A program made the translations under genes and the position numbers. Positions 45,744 through 55,654 of a stretch of 64,000 nt of DNA are shown piece by piece (positions within the stretch are counted from its first letter, which is position 1; every line of letters starts with the position of its first letter). Location of the stretch: contig UAVY01000001.1 in NCBI GenBank assembly GCA_900446925.1, positions 248,001 to 312,000 on the forward strand. The letters run 5' to 3'. The notes under the pieces were generated by a model. The model was not told the DNA's origin. It worked only from the letters and a program-made list of their open reading frames with translations, and did not search any database. The DNA is from Citrobacter koseri (GTDB lineage: Bacteria > Pseudomonadota > Gammaproteobacteria > Enterobacterales > Enterobacteriaceae).

Positions 45744-46796
45744 TTATCCGCGACGGGCTTTCACCGCATTCGACAGCTGACGCAACAGCGCATCCGTATC
45801 TTCCCAGCCGATACAGGCGTCGGTAACGCTCTTACCGTAGGTCAGCGGTTCACCGCTTTCCAGGCTCTGATTACCTTCCACCAGATGGCTTTCCACCATC
45901 ACGCCAATGATCGCGTTTTCGCCACGCGCAATCTGCTGGCAAACATCCGCACAAACGTCCATCTGCTTTTTAAACTGTTTGGAGGAGTTCGCATGGCTGA
46001 AATCGATCATAACCTGCGGCGCAAGCCCCGCTTTAGCAAGACCTTCTTTTACTTCTGCCACATGTTGCGCGCTGTAGTTTGGCTCTTTGCCTCCACGCAG
46101 AATAATGTGGCAGTCGCCGTTGCCGCTGGTATTCACAATGGCGGAGTGCCCCCACTTAGTGACGGAGAGGAAGCAGTGAGGCGCACCGGCGGCATTGATA
46201 GCGTCAATCGCCACTTTAATGGTGCCGTCAGTGCCATTTTTAAAGCCGACCGGGCAGGAAAGACCGGAGGCCAGCTCGCGGTGTACCTGAGACTCCGTGG
46301 TACGTGCGCCAATCGCGCCCCAGCTCATCAGATCCGCCAGGTATTGCGGGGTGATCATATCAAGGAACTCACCCGCAGCAGGTAATCCGCTGTCGTTAAT
46401 GTCGAGCAATAGCTTGCGGGCAATACGCAGGCCATCGTTAATCTGGAAGCTGTTATCCATATGCGGATCGTTGATCAGCCCTTTCCAGCCCACCGTGGTG
46501 CGCGGTTTTTCAAAATAGACGCGCATGACAATTTCAAGCTCGCCTTTTAGCTCTTCACGCAGCGTCATTAAACGAGCGGCATACTCTTTGGCGGCAACCG
46601 GATCATGAATTGAGCACGGCCCAATCACCACCAGCAGGCGATCGTCATTCCCTTTCAGGATTTTATGAATCGCTTTGCGGGCATGGGCAACGGTGTTTGC
46701 TGCATTCTCTGTAGCGGGAAATTTTTCAAGGAGTGCGACTGGCGGTAATAACTCGTTGATCTCTTTAATACGTAAATCGTCGTTCTGATAATTCAT
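45744..46796 (-). CDS. aroG: DAHP synthase AroG, phenylalanine-sensitive type
   Basis: Intact, 350 aa, E. coli length. Condenses phosphoenolpyruvate and erythrose-4-phosphate to DAHP, the first step of aromatic amino acid synthesis. Features: N-terminal DDLRIKEINELLPPVALLEK (involved in feedback inhibition), LLVVIGPCSIHDP with the metal-binding Cys61, MRVYFEKPRTTVGWKGLIND, RTTESQVHRELASGLS and GVMVESHLVEGNQS. A TyrR box 70 bp upstream agrees with TyrR repression of aroG. Own terminator downstream. Confidence 0.97.
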   Translation of the reverse strand: MNYQNDDLRIKEINELLPPVALLEKFPATENAANTVAHARKAIHKILKGNDDRLLVVIGPCSIHDPVAAKEYAARLMTLREELKGELEIVMRVYFEKPRTTVGWKGLINDPHMDNSFQINDGLRIARKLLLDINDSGLPAAGEFLDMITPQYLADLMSWGAIGARTTESQVHRELASGLSCPVGFKNGTDGTIKVAIDAINAAGAPHCFLSVTKWGHSAIVNTSGNGDCHIILRGGKEPNYSAQHVAEVKEGLAKAGLAPQVMIDFSHANSSKQFKKQMDVCADVCQQIARGENAIIGVMVESHLVEGNQSLESGEPLTYGKSVTDACIGWEDTDALLRQLSNAVKARRG

Positions 46797-46866
46797 GATT
46801 ATTCCAGTGTTGCCATACTTATCTAATTAAATGCAATCCCTTCAATCTATCTCTTTGGCTAAAAAG

Positions 46867-46884
46867 TGTAAACTGACTTTTACA
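46867..46884. promoter_or_regulatory. TyrR box upstream of aroG
   Basis: TGTAAACTGACTTTTACA is a perfect TGTAAA-N6-TTTACA strong TyrR box in the aroG promoter region, as in E. coli. The rest of the 315 bp aroG-ybgS gap shows no gene. Confidence 0.9.
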
Positions 46885-47111
46885 CTTCGAACGGACTAAT
46901 CCTGGAATTAGGAAAAAAAACGCCAGAAAGTAGCGAAAAACGAGATCTAACCTACAATTTTTAACTGCAAACACTCTTTTTGTGAGTTTTTTCAAGATTC
47001 TCTGCTGGGCTAAATCGCCAGTGCGGGATCTTTAACCCCTCTCTGAGATTTTACTGGCACATGCACTGTTGGAAGAGTTATCCGACATATCGACCATAAC
47101 AGGAGCATCTT

Positions 47112-47486
47112 ATGAAAATGACAAAACTGGCCACACTTTTTCTTACTGCCATACTCAGCCTTGCCAGTGGCGCAGCGTTGGCCGCTGACGCGAATACGCA
47201 GTCCAACAACGGACAGGCAAACTCTTCGGCGGATGCCGGACAGATCGCCCCTGACGCCCGCGAAAACGTCGCGCCAAACAATGTAGACAACAGTCAGATT
47301 AATTCCGGCGGCACCATGCTTCACCCGGATGGCTCATCAATGACCCACGACGGCATGACCTCCGATGAAGTGCATAAAAACACCATGTGTAAGGACGGCC
47401 GCTGCCCGGACGTGAATAAGAAAGTGGAGACCGGCGACGGCATCAACAACGACGTTGATACTAAAACCGATGGCACCACGCAGTAA
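47112..47486 (+). CDS. ybgS: YbgS, small secreted protein of unknown function
   Basis: Intact, 124 aa. Signal peptide [20 protein letters not shown] ending ALA before ADANTQSNN; the mature part is short, rich in Asn, Asp and Gly, with [12 protein letters not shown] holding two cysteines that could form a disulfide. Homologous to E. coli YbgS, reported as possible homeobox-like by annotation only; no function is known. Followed by a strong terminator. Confidence 0.93.
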   Translation: MKMTKLATLFLTAILSLASGAALAADANTQSNNGQANSSADAGQIAPDARENVAPNNVDNSQINSGGTMLHPDGSSMTHDGMTSDEVHKNTMCKDGRCPDVNKKVETGDGINNDVDTKTDGTTQ

Positions 47487-47509
47487 GCCTGAAAAAAGGC
47501 CAGGTAACG

Positions 47510-47537
47510 GGAGAGCTGATGCTCTCCTTTTTATTTT
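47510..47537 (+). terminator. Rho-independent terminator of ybgS
   Basis: Stem GGAGAGC (47510-47516) and GCTCTCC (47521-47527), loop TGAT, followed by TTTTTTATTTT. Confidence 0.9.
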
Positions 47538-47551
47538 GTCAGCCCAAAACT

Positions 47552-47567
47552 TGTATGATGTCATACA
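47552..47567. promoter_or_regulatory. Palindrome in the zitB leader, possible operator
   Basis: TGTATGATGTCATACA: 7-bp arms TGTATGA and TCATACA around two bases, 32 bp before the zitB start. The shape suits a GntR-type regulator, but none is assigned. Confidence 0.45.
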
Positions 47568-47598
47568 GTAATAATGAAAATAACAAAGGGATGACACG

Positions 47599-48541
47599 AT
47601 GGCACATTCACACTCTCATACTGCTTCGCATCTGCCGGAAGATAAGAACGCGCGTCGGTTGCTGTTCGCATTTTGTGTCACCGCCGGATTTATGCTGGTT
47701 GAAGTGGTGGGCGGCATTCTTTCAGGATCGCTGGCGCTGCTGGCCGATGCCGGGCATATGCTTACCGATGCCGCAGCCCTGTTGTTCGCTCTGATGGCCG
47801 TACAGTTTTCCCGTCGTCCTCCAACCATTCGCCACACTTTCGGCTGGCTGAGACTGACAACGCTGGCCGCGTTTGTTAACGCCATCGCATTAGTGGTAAT
47901 TACCCTTTTAATCGTCTGGGAAGCCATTCAGCGCTTCTATACGCCACGCCCTGTCGCAGGCGGCATGATGATGACTATCGCAGTGGCGGGTTTGCTCGCC
48001 AACGTGTTCGCGTTCTGGCTCCTGCACCGGGGGAATGAAGAAAAAAACCTCAATGTGCGTGCCGCCGCGCTGCATGTGATGGGGGATTTACTGGGATCGG
48101 TCGGCGCCATTTTTGCCGCACTGATTATCATCTGGACAGGCTGGACGCCAGCGGACCCGATTCTCTCGATCCTGGTTTCCATACTGGTGTTACGCAGCGC
48201 CTGGCGTCTGTTAAAAGACAGCGTAAATGAATTACTGGAAGGCGCGCCGGTTTCGCTGGATATCGCGGCGTTGCGTCGCCATCTCAGCCGGGATATTCCC
48301 GAAGTACGCAATGTGCATCACGTCCATGTCTGGATGATAGGAGAAAAACCCGTGATGACGCTGCATGTGCAGGTGATCCCGCCGCACGATCATGACGCGT
48401 TGCTGGCGCGCATCCAGCATTTCCTGATTCACCATTACCAGATTGAGCACGCCCACCATTCAGATGGAATATCAGCCGTGCAACGGGCCGGACTGCCACC
48501 TGAATCAGGGGCTATCCGGCCATTCGCACCATCACCACTAA
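47599..48541 (+). CDS. zitB: ZitB zinc efflux protein, cation diffusion facilitator (one frame break near the end)
   Basis: 313 aa expected; 943 bp against 942, one insertion. Inner-membrane proton-driven zinc exporter. N-terminal His-rich [11 protein letters not shown], six membrane helices, metal motifs [19 protein letters not shown] (helix 2 HxxxD) and [15 protein letters not shown] (helix 5). An extra C near 48455 (GCCCACC for GCCACC) shifts the C-terminus; the correct reading runs [20 protein letters not shown] and ends in a His cluster (HSHHHH) at 48541. It overlaps pnuC tail to tail by 4 bp. Confidence 0.93.
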
Positions 48542-49260
48542 CTGGAAAGCGCGTGTGAGCCTCGTTCGCGCGCGCTGTTGATCCACATCCGGCTGCCATT
48601 CAGGGCGATGAAGGTCAGGATCAGATACTCCAGCGACATCGCATAGACGCCTTGCAGTGCGAAGATCACCACGCTTATCACGTTGATAATCACCCACAGC
48701 AGCCAGTTTTCGACATACTTGCGCGTCATCAGGATCATCGCCACAATCGACAGCACCATCATGCAGGAGTCCCAGAACGGGAAGGCATCAGGCTGCAATT
48801 CCGGCACGGCAACCGACAATCCCAGCGCCTGCATCAGGTTGACGGCGACGCGAGTCAGGAAAGCAAATACCGGATCGATATACGCGGTCATCAGGCCAAT
48901 CGCCACCACGCATACCGCCAGCCAGGCCAGCGCTTTTGGCAGCGGCAGCCAGCGAATTTTCAATTCAATCTCATGCTGGCTTGTTTTTGCGGGACCAGGC
49001 ATACCAGCCGTAAATATTGGCGGCAAAGAAAAAATACCTGAAGCAGCAGGCTGGCGTAGAGTTGGATCTGAAAAAAGATGATCGCGAATAGCGTCACGTT
49101 AATCAGGCCGAAAAAAATAGTTGCTGATCTTTTCCAGGCTGGCAAGCCCGATACACAGCAAACCCGCAACGGTGCCAACAGCTTCAATCCATGACAGGTC
49201 GTAACCGCCAGCGCCAATTGGAATATGAACCAGAATGTTCTGTGTGCTAAAAAAATCCAT
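48538..49260 (-). CDS. pnuC: Nicotinamide riboside transporter PnuC (three frame breaks)
   Basis: 239 aa expected; 723 bp against 720, three insertions that together restore the frame. Inner-membrane uptake of nicotinamide riboside. Start [20 protein letters not shown] at 49260; an extra T in a run near 49110, another T near 49030 and an extra A near 48990 divide [38 protein letters not shown] and [20 protein letters not shown]. From there it is intact, with [20 protein letters not shown] and [20 protein letters not shown]. 24 bp after nadA, as the E. coli nadA-pnuC operon. Confidence 0.93.
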
Positions 49261-49284
49261 CTTTCCCCCAGAGCGTTTTACGTT

Positions 49285-50330
49285 TTACGCTCGTAGTGTA
49301 GCCGCAAATTCCAGCATACGGTTGAGCGGCAGCAGCGGCCCCTTCTCGCAACGCCTGGTCAACGTGAATCTCATGGGCCTGCCCGCCCTGCTCTAACCCC
49401 TCAGCAATTGCCTTAAGGCCGTTCATCGCCATCCACGGACAATGCGCGCAGCTACGGCAGGTCGCCCCTTCTCCGGCTGTCGGCGCTTCAAGCAACTCTT
49501 TATCAGGCACCGCCTGCTGCATTTTATAGAAAAATGCCCCGGTCGGTCGCCACAATAAGCTGCTTATGCGGCAGCGTGCGGGCGGCATTAATCAGCTGGC
49601 TGGTAGACCCGACGGCATCCGCCATATCGACAATCGATTGTGGCGACTCAGGATGCACCAGCACGGCGGCATCCGGGTACAAACCTTTCATCCGGGTCAA
49701 CGCCTGGGTTTTAAATTCATCATGAACGATACAGGCCCCCTGCCAGCAGAGCACATCCGCGCCGGTCTGCTTTTGCACGTAATGTCCCAGGTGGCGATCC
49801 GGCGCCCAGATAATTTTCTCGCCCAGACTGTCCAGATGTTCAATCAGTTCAACGGCGATACTGGAGGTAACAACCCAGTCAGCGCGGGCTTTGACGGCAG
49901 CAGACGTGTTGGCGTAAACCACTACCGTGCGATCCGGGTGGGCGTCGCAAAACGCGCTAAATTCGTCAATCGGACAGCCCAGATCCAGCGAGCATTCCGC
50001 CTGTAGAGTCGGCATCAGGATGGTTTTTTCCGGGCTGAGAATTTTGGCCGTCTCGCCCATAAAACGGACGCCAGCGACCAGCAACGTGGAGGCAGGATGT
50101 TTCGCGCCAAATCGCGCCATCTCCAGCGAGTCGGAAATGCATCCTCCGGTTTCTTCAGCCAGTTGCTGGATTTCGGGATCGGTGTAATAGTGCGCCACCA
50201 TGACGGCATCGCGCGCTTTCAGCAGACGTTTGATTTTCTCGCGGTAGAATTGCTTTTCATCCACGCTTAGCGGGGTCGGTTTCGGCGGAAACGGATAGAT
50301 TGCGGCTTCCGGGTCAAACATTACGCTCAT
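49285..50330 (-). CDS. nadA: Quinolinate synthase NadA (two frame breaks)
   Basis: 347 aa expected; 1046 bp against 1044. Iron-sulfur enzyme making quinolinate from iminoaspartate and dihydroxyacetone phosphate, for NAD synthesis. Start [20 protein letters not shown]. The three cluster cysteines are in [18 protein letters not shown] (first), [15 protein letters not shown] (second) and [16 protein letters not shown] (third, after a break near 49535). A last break near 49345 shifts the end, which should read [16 protein letters not shown] with stop at 49285. A NadR box precedes it. Confidence 0.94.
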
Positions 50331-50403
50331 CATGCTTTCTCGTTTTACTGGCTTAACGAAATAACCGATATAAAGCGTAACCCACGCCACAATCGGTTAA
50401 ATT

Positions 50404-50421
50404 TGTTTTATATGCTAAACA
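50404..50421. promoter_or_regulatory. NadR box upstream of nadA
   Basis: TGTTTTATATGCTAAACA fits TGTTTA-N6-TAAACA with one mismatch, 74 bp before the nadA start; NadR represses nadA when NAD is plentiful. Confidence 0.82.
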
Positions 50422-50462
50422 AGATAGCCGATTGGTTGGCAAAAGTCACAACAATTGCGCTT

Positions 50463-50580
50463 GATAATGCCGGATGGCGGCGCAAGCGCCTTATCCGGCC
50501 TACGGGTCGCCGACTGACGTCTTATCCGACCTGAACGAGTGCATCGCTGTAGGCCTGATAAGCGCAGCGCCATCAGGCAC
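50463..50580. repeat. REP cluster between nadA and the tRNA operon
   Basis: At least three REP units: GATGCCGGATGGCGGCGCAAGC-type stem, CTTATCCGGCCTACGGGTCG, and GTAGGCCTGATAAGCGCAGC followed by GCGCCATCAGGC. Alternating orientation, a BIME. Confidence 0.78.
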
Positions 50581-50596
50581 AAATTCTGCGCATAGC

Positions 50597-50623
50597 AAAA
50601 AGGCGCCTTTAGGGCGCCTTTTT
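50597..50623 (-). terminator. Rho-independent terminator of the Lys/Val tRNA operon
   Basis: Perfect stem AAAAAGGCGCC (50597-50607) and GGCGCCTTTTT (50613-50623), loop TTTAG, just downstream (minus strand) of the last tRNA 3'-end repeat. Confidence 0.92.
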
Positions 50624-50627
50624 ACAT

Positions 50628-50702
50628 TGGTGGGTCGTGCAGGATGACTCGGCTTCGCCTCGCCCTTCGGGCCGTTGCTGACGCAACGTTATCCTTCACG
50701 TT
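50628..50702 (-). repeat. tRNA-Lys 3'-end repeat, copy A
   Basis: About 75 bp that on the minus strand ends in the last 18 bases of tRNA-Lys including CCA (ATCCTGCACGACCCACCA), preceded by hairpins CGTTGC-GTCA-GCAACG and GCCCGAAGGGC. Copies B and C are nearly identical. Located between the last tRNA-Lys and the terminator. Confidence 0.9.
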
Positions 50703-50727
50703 TAACACCTGAGAGCGATGTTAAAAT

Positions 50728-50803
50728 TGGTGGGTCGTGCAGGATTCGAACCTGCGACCAATTGATTAAAAGTCAACTGCTCTACCAACTGAGCTAACGA
50801 CCC
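50728..50803 (-). tRNA. tRNA-Lys (UUU)
   Basis: 76 bases with encoded CCA; 5' GGGTCGTTAGCTCAG, anticodon loop CTTTTAA with TTT, T loop GGTTCGAATCC, identical to E. coli tRNA-Lys. Fifth and last tRNA of the operon. Confidence 0.98.
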
Positions 50804-50835
50804 CTTGCGGGATTTTACTGCTTAATCATTCAGGA

Positions 50836-50910
50836 TGGTGGGTCGTGCAGGATGACTCGGCTTCGCCTCGCCCTTCGGGCCGTTGCTGACGCAACGTTAT
50901 CCTTCACGTT
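50836..50910 (-). repeat. tRNA-Lys 3'-end repeat, copy B
   Basis: Same unit as copy A, identical over its full length as far as I can compare, placed between the third and fourth tRNA-Lys genes. Confidence 0.9.
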
Positions 50911-50935
50911 CTCTACCAGTAACCACCTTTAAAAC

Positions 50936-51011
50936 TGGTGGGTCGTGCAGGATTCGAACCTGCGACCAATTGATTAAAAGTCAACTGCTCTACCAACTGA
51001 GCTAACGACCC
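50936..51011 (-). tRNA. tRNA-Lys (UUU)
   Basis: 76 bases, identical to the other tRNA-Lys copies in the cluster, with encoded CCA. Confidence 0.98.
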
Positions 51012-51056
51012 ATACGGGTGTTACCTGAAAGATTTTACTCGGCACCAATTTAAAAT

Positions 51057-51130
51057 TGGTGGGTCGTGCAGGATGACTCGGCTTCGCCTCGCCCTTCGGG
51101 CCGTTGCTGATGCAACGTTATCCTTCACGC
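51057..51130 (-). repeat. tRNA-Lys 3'-end repeat, copy C
   Basis: Same unit as copies A and B with one difference in the hairpin loop region (GCTGATGC for GCTGACGC on the plus strand). Placed between the second and third tRNA-Lys genes. Confidence 0.9.
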
Positions 51131-51156
51131 TTAACATCTGAGTGTGATGCTAAAAC

Positions 51157-51232
51157 TGGTGGGTCGTGCAGGATTCGAACCTGCGACCAATTGATTAAAA
51201 GTCAACTGCTCTACCAACTGAGCTAACGACCC
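51157..51232 (-). tRNA. tRNA-Lys (UUU)
   Basis: 76 bases, identical to the other copies. Only 3 bp separate it from the upstream tRNA-Val. Confidence 0.98.
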
Positions 51233-51235
51233 GAG

Positions 51236-51311
51236 TGGTGGGTGATGACGGGATCGAACCGCCGACCCCCTCCTTGTAAGGGAGGTGCTCTCCCAGCTGA
51301 GCTAATCACCC
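51236..51311 (-). tRNA. tRNA-Val (UAC)
   Basis: 76 bases with CCA; 5' GGGTGATTAGCTCAGCTGGG, anticodon TAC in CCTTACAAGG, T loop GGTTCGATCCC; matches E. coli valT-type tRNA. Second gene of the operon. Confidence 0.98.
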
Positions 51312-51347
51312 GATACTACGCTGGATACTGCTTACTAACTAAATTAG

Positions 51348-51423
51348 TGGTGGGTCGTGCAGGATTCGAACCTGCGACCAATTGATTAAAAGTCAACTGC
51401 TCTACCAACTGAGCTAACGACCC
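51348..51423 (-). tRNA. lysT: tRNA-Lys (UUU), first gene of the operon
   Basis: 76 bases, identical to the other tRNA-Lys copies; promoter-proximal, the position of lysT in E. coli. The operon here is Lys-Val-Lys-Lys-Lys, against Lys-Val-Lys-Val-Lys-Lys-Lys in K-12. Confidence 0.97.
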
Positions 51424-51473
51424 ACTTTTGCGCTGCTTTCGGTTTGTTTGATATCCCCTGGCAACGGCGGCAT

Positions 51474-51501
51474 ATATTACTGATTTCAGATTTCAGCGCA
51501 A
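51474..51501 (-). promoter_or_regulatory. Likely promoter of the Lys/Val tRNA operon
   Basis: On the minus strand TTGCGC (-35), 16 bp, TAATAT (-10), then a GC-rich ATGCCGCCG discriminator as expected for a stringently controlled stable-RNA promoter. Confidence 0.65.
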
Positions 51502-51587
51502 CAAAAATTTCGATGTAGATCACTCAACTGCTTAGGAATCGCACGACGAGACCAGAAATAACGCGATTTCTGGTCGCGTGGTGTGCA

Positions 51588-52378
51588 TTACATCGCGTTA
51601 AGACGTTTTTGCGCTTGTTTTGCGCCATCAGTGCCAGGGTATTTACTGATAACCTGCTGATAAACCGCTTTGGCTTTTGCCGCGTCGCCTTTGTCCTGCA
51701 TGATGACGCCGACTTTGTACATCGCGTCAGCCGCTTTTGGTGACTTCGGGTAGTTTTTGACTACCGAGGCAAAATAAAATGCGGGCATCATCTTTTTTAC
51801 CCTTGTTGTAATTCAACTGGCCGAGCCAGTAATTGGCATTCGGCTGATAAGTTGAGTCCGGGTATTTTTTTTATGAAGTTCTGAAACGCCACAATCGCAT
51901 CATCCTGGCGGGACTTATCCTGCACCAGAGCAATTGCCGCATTGTAATCGGTATTGGCGTCGCCGCTTTGTACCGGCGCGCCTGACGTCGCCGCGCCCGC
52001 GCCAGGCGCAGGTGTTGCGGTTGCCGCCCCGCTTTGCTCGCCGCCCGCCGACGGCGTCGCTGCGCTACCGCTGCTCAGACTGTCCATCTGTAGCAGGATC
52101 TGCTTCTGCCGTTCAACAACCTGATTCAATTGATACTGGCTTTCCTGGATTTGACCACGCAGGGAATCAATATCGGACTGATTATCAGAGAGTTGTTGCT
52201 GGAGTTGGGTTAAAAGCTGGCTGTGAGCATTCGAAATACGCTCGAGTTGAGTGACGCGGTCTTCGACCGAGCCTGAGCCGACACTACTGATTGGCGCCTG
52301 AGCAAAAGCGGCCCAGGGGGCCGCTATGCCAACCAGTAACGACAGACTCAACAGGTGATGTCTGAAGTTACTGCTCAT
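51588..52378 (-). CDS. cpoB: CpoB (YbgF), Tol-associated cell division coordinator (two frame breaks)
   Basis: 262 aa expected; 791 bp against 789, two insertions. Periplasmic protein coordinating PBP1B-LpoB peptidoglycan synthesis with Tol-dependent outer-membrane constriction. Signal peptide ending AAFA before QAPISSVGS; coiled-coil trimer region VTQLERISNAHSQLLTQLQQ; low-complexity Ala/Gly/Thr linker; TPR domain starting DYNAAIALVQDKSRQDDAI. An extra A in an eight-A run near 51872 and an extra C near 51795 lie in the TPR region; the end IMQDKGDAAKAKAVYQQVIS is intact. Downstream of pal. Confidence 0.94.
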
Positions 52379-52387
52379 GCAATTCTC

Positions 52388-52930
<543 letters not shown>

Positions 52931-52940
52931 TTAATTATTA

Positions 52941-54236
52941 TCACAGATACGGCGACCAGGCAGGGAATTTAACCTGACCATCGGTTGCCGGAAGACGCGC
53001 CTTGAAACGCCCATCTGTAGAAACCAAATTCAGCACGGATCCCATCCCCTGAGAAGAGCTGTAGATTACCATAGTGCCGTTAGGTGCCAGACTTGGCGTT
53101 TCATCCAGGAACGTTGACGACAGAACCTGTACGCCACCCGCTACCAGATCTTGTTTGGCAATGTGCTGCTGACCATTCGCCGAGCTTACCATTACCATAA
53201 ATTTACCGTCGCTGCTCACATCCGCATCCTGGTTTTGCGAACCTTCCCAGGTGATACGCTGCGGAGCACCGCCGTTTACATTAACTTTATACACCTGCGG
53301 ACGACCGGCCTGGTCAGAGGTAAAGGCCAGGTTCTGGCTGTCCGGGAACCATGTTGGTTCGGTGTTGTTGCTGCGACCATCCGTCACCTGACGAATCTGA
53401 CCAGAACCAATGTCCATCACATACAGGTTCAGGCTACCGGTTTTAGACAGGGCAAACGCCAGTTTGCTGCCATCCGGCGAGAACGCAGGCGCGCCGTTGT
53501 GACGCGGGAACGATGCAACCTGACGCACAGCCCCCGTTAGCCAGCGTCTGGATAACCAGCGCGGAACGACCGCTTTCGAAGGTCACGTAGGCCAATTTAG
53601 AGCCGTCAGGAGACCACGCGGAGACATCAGCGGTTGCGGAGAACGGTGAACCACGAACTGGTTGTAGCCATCGTAGTCAGACACGCGCAACTCATACGGG
53701 AACTGGCCGCCGTTAGTCTGCACAACGTAAGCGATACGGGTGCGGAATGCGCCCTTGATGCCGGTCAGCTTCTCAAACACTTCATCACTTGCAGTATGGC
53801 CAGCATAACGCAGCCACTGCTTGTTCACTTTGTAAGAGTTCTGCGCCAGTACAGTACCCGGTGCGCCGCCGGTGTCAACCAGCTGATAAGCAACATTGTA
53901 GGAACCGTCAGGATTCGGAGTCACCTGGCCGACAACAACCGCATCAATACCCAGCGCAGACCATGCCGCCGGCTGAACTTCTTGCGCCGTACCCGGCTGC
54001 TGCGGCAGACGAGAGCGATCCAACGGATTGAATTTACCGCTGTTGCGCAGGTCAGCGCCAACGATGCCGCCAATATCTTCAGGCGCAGCTCCCGGCCCTG
54101 CCCACTGGAATGGCACAACGCCAATCGGGCGCGCCGAGTCCACCCCCTGGGTGATCTCGATACGTACTTCTGCGTGCAGCACCGCTGCCCACAGCATTAA
54201 GAAACCAAATGCTACTCGTAATGCCTGCTTCATCAT
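52941..54236 (-). CDS. tolB: TolB, periplasmic beta-propeller of the Tol-Pal system (two cancelling frame breaks)
   Basis: About 430 aa; 1296 bp span. Signal peptide [20 protein letters not shown] ending LHA before [10 protein letters not shown], whose N-terminal residues contact TolA. N-terminal domain [21 protein letters not shown] missing G near 53630 and an extra G in GGGGG near 53530 shift about 30 codons ([20 protein letters not shown] region). The C-terminal propeller is intact, with repeats such as [20 protein letters not shown] and [20 protein letters not shown]. Promoter likely in the 130 bp after tolA. Confidence 0.94.
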
Positions 54237-54365
54237 ATCTCCCTTATCCGGGCGGAAAGCCCACGATAATTTAGCAGAATGTTAACAAACTCAAATACAC
54301 AAAACTACCAGAACCCAGCGACTCTCGTTGCGTGCCTTTCCCCGCCGTGACGGGGAAAGTTTAGC

Positions 54366-55591
54366 TTACGGTTTAAAGTCCAGAGGTGCATTTTTAAACA
54401 CTTCGTATACCGCCTGGCTTGGTGGTTTTGGAATCTTCGCCTGTCGGGCCGCAGCAAGCGCTGCCTGACAAAGCGCGGGATCGCCACCTTCAGACTGAAT
54501 ATCCAGCAACAGGCCGTCTGGCGCCAGTTTTATACGCAACGTACAGGTTTTACCTGCATAGGACGATGCGTCGTAAAACTTACTTTCAATGGCCGATTTA
54601 ATCTGCCCGGCATAGTTGCTGATATCCGCGCCTGATGCGCCATTGTTTTTAGTATTACCACTCCCCGCAGGAGAAGCATTGCTTCCTGCCGCTCCGCCGC
54701 CGGTTTTCGGCGCATTCTTACCGGAGCTTAAATCGCCCAACAGGTCATCGACGCCAGATGCGGCAGCGGCTTTTTCGGCTGCGGCTTTCTTCGCAGCAGC
54801 CGCTTTATCTGCCGCAGCTTTCTTATTGGCAGCAGCCTTCTCAGCAGCAGCTTTTTTGCTGCTGCCGCTTTCTCAGCGGCGGCTTTGTCGGCGGCAGCTT
54901 TCTTCTCTGCGGCCGCTTTTTCAGCAGCAGCCTTTTCTGCCGCAGCTTTCTTCGCGGCCTCTGCCTGAGCCTGCTTAGCCGCCTCGGCTTCCGCTTTTTT
55001 CTTCGCGTCGGCGGCGGCTTTTGCCGCTTCAGCTTCGGCTTTCTTCTTCGCATCAGCAGCCGCTTTTACCGCTTCAGCTTCCGCTTTTTTCTGCGCTTCC
55101 GCCGCTGCTTTAGCCTGCGCGTCCGCTTTCGCTTTCGCATCCGCTGCGGCTTTCGCCGCCGCTTCTTCAGCCTGTTTCTGCTGCTCCTGCGCTTTCTTCG
55201 CGGCCGCTTCCGCTTGTTTCTGCTGTTCCGCCTGCTCGCGCGCCTGTTCTTGCGCAGCTAAACGTTCTTTCTCAAGTTGCTTCAGTCGTTCCTGTTCAGC
55301 CGCCTGCTTCTCGCGAAGCTCTTCAGCTTGCTGCTGCGCCTGTTTCTCACGCTGTTCCGCCGCACGCTTCGCGCTCGCCTGTTGCTGCTGCTGACGATCG
55401 TACTGCTGAACAACTGCGCCGGGATCGACCATGACGGCGTCGATGGAAGAACCACCGCCGCCCCCGGCTGAAGCCTCTATATGCTCATCGAACGAACTCC
55501 AGATCAGCACTGCAAATAAGATGACATGCAGTACCGCTGAAATAATTATCGCCCGTTTGAGCTTGTCGTTTTGTTCGGTTGCCTTTGACAC
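54366..55591 (-). CDS. tolA: TolA, membrane-spanning link of the Tol-Pal system (one frame break)
   Basis: About 408 aa. One N-terminal membrane helix (AIIISAVLHVILFAVLIWSS) with the SHLS-like TolQR-contact motif, a very long Ala/Lys/Glu-rich helix (domain II) with repeats of AAADAKKKAEAEA and AAEKAAAEK, and the C-terminal domain binding TolB and outer-membrane proteins: SKFYDASSYAGKTCTLRIKL and SEGGDPALCQAALAAARQAK with a conserved disulfide pair. One indel near 54860 in the repeats shifts the frame; the C-terminal domain follows intact. Confidence 0.95.
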
Positions 55592-55654
55592 TCTCGGTTC
55601 CCAAAAACTGTGCGCCTGTTACTTGCTATCTTTACGTCCCGGAGACGCAGAAGA

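Noticed and set aside
45261..46385. A 374-codon plus-strand open frame across the receptor start, its leader and aroG
   Set aside because: Antisense to two well-recognised genes and their terminator; the translation has no recognisable domain.
51550..51575. A 10-bp stem (GACCAGAAAT / ATTTCTGGTC) after cpoB as a Rho-independent terminator
   Set aside because: A real hairpin, but no T run follows on the minus strand, so I do not list it as a terminator.
54758..55261. A 167-codon plus-strand open frame rich in Arg, Leu and Phe inside tolA
   Set aside because: It is the antisense shadow of the Ala/Lys/Glu repeat of TolA domain II, where low-complexity codons avoid stops on the other strand; no ribosome site or homology.
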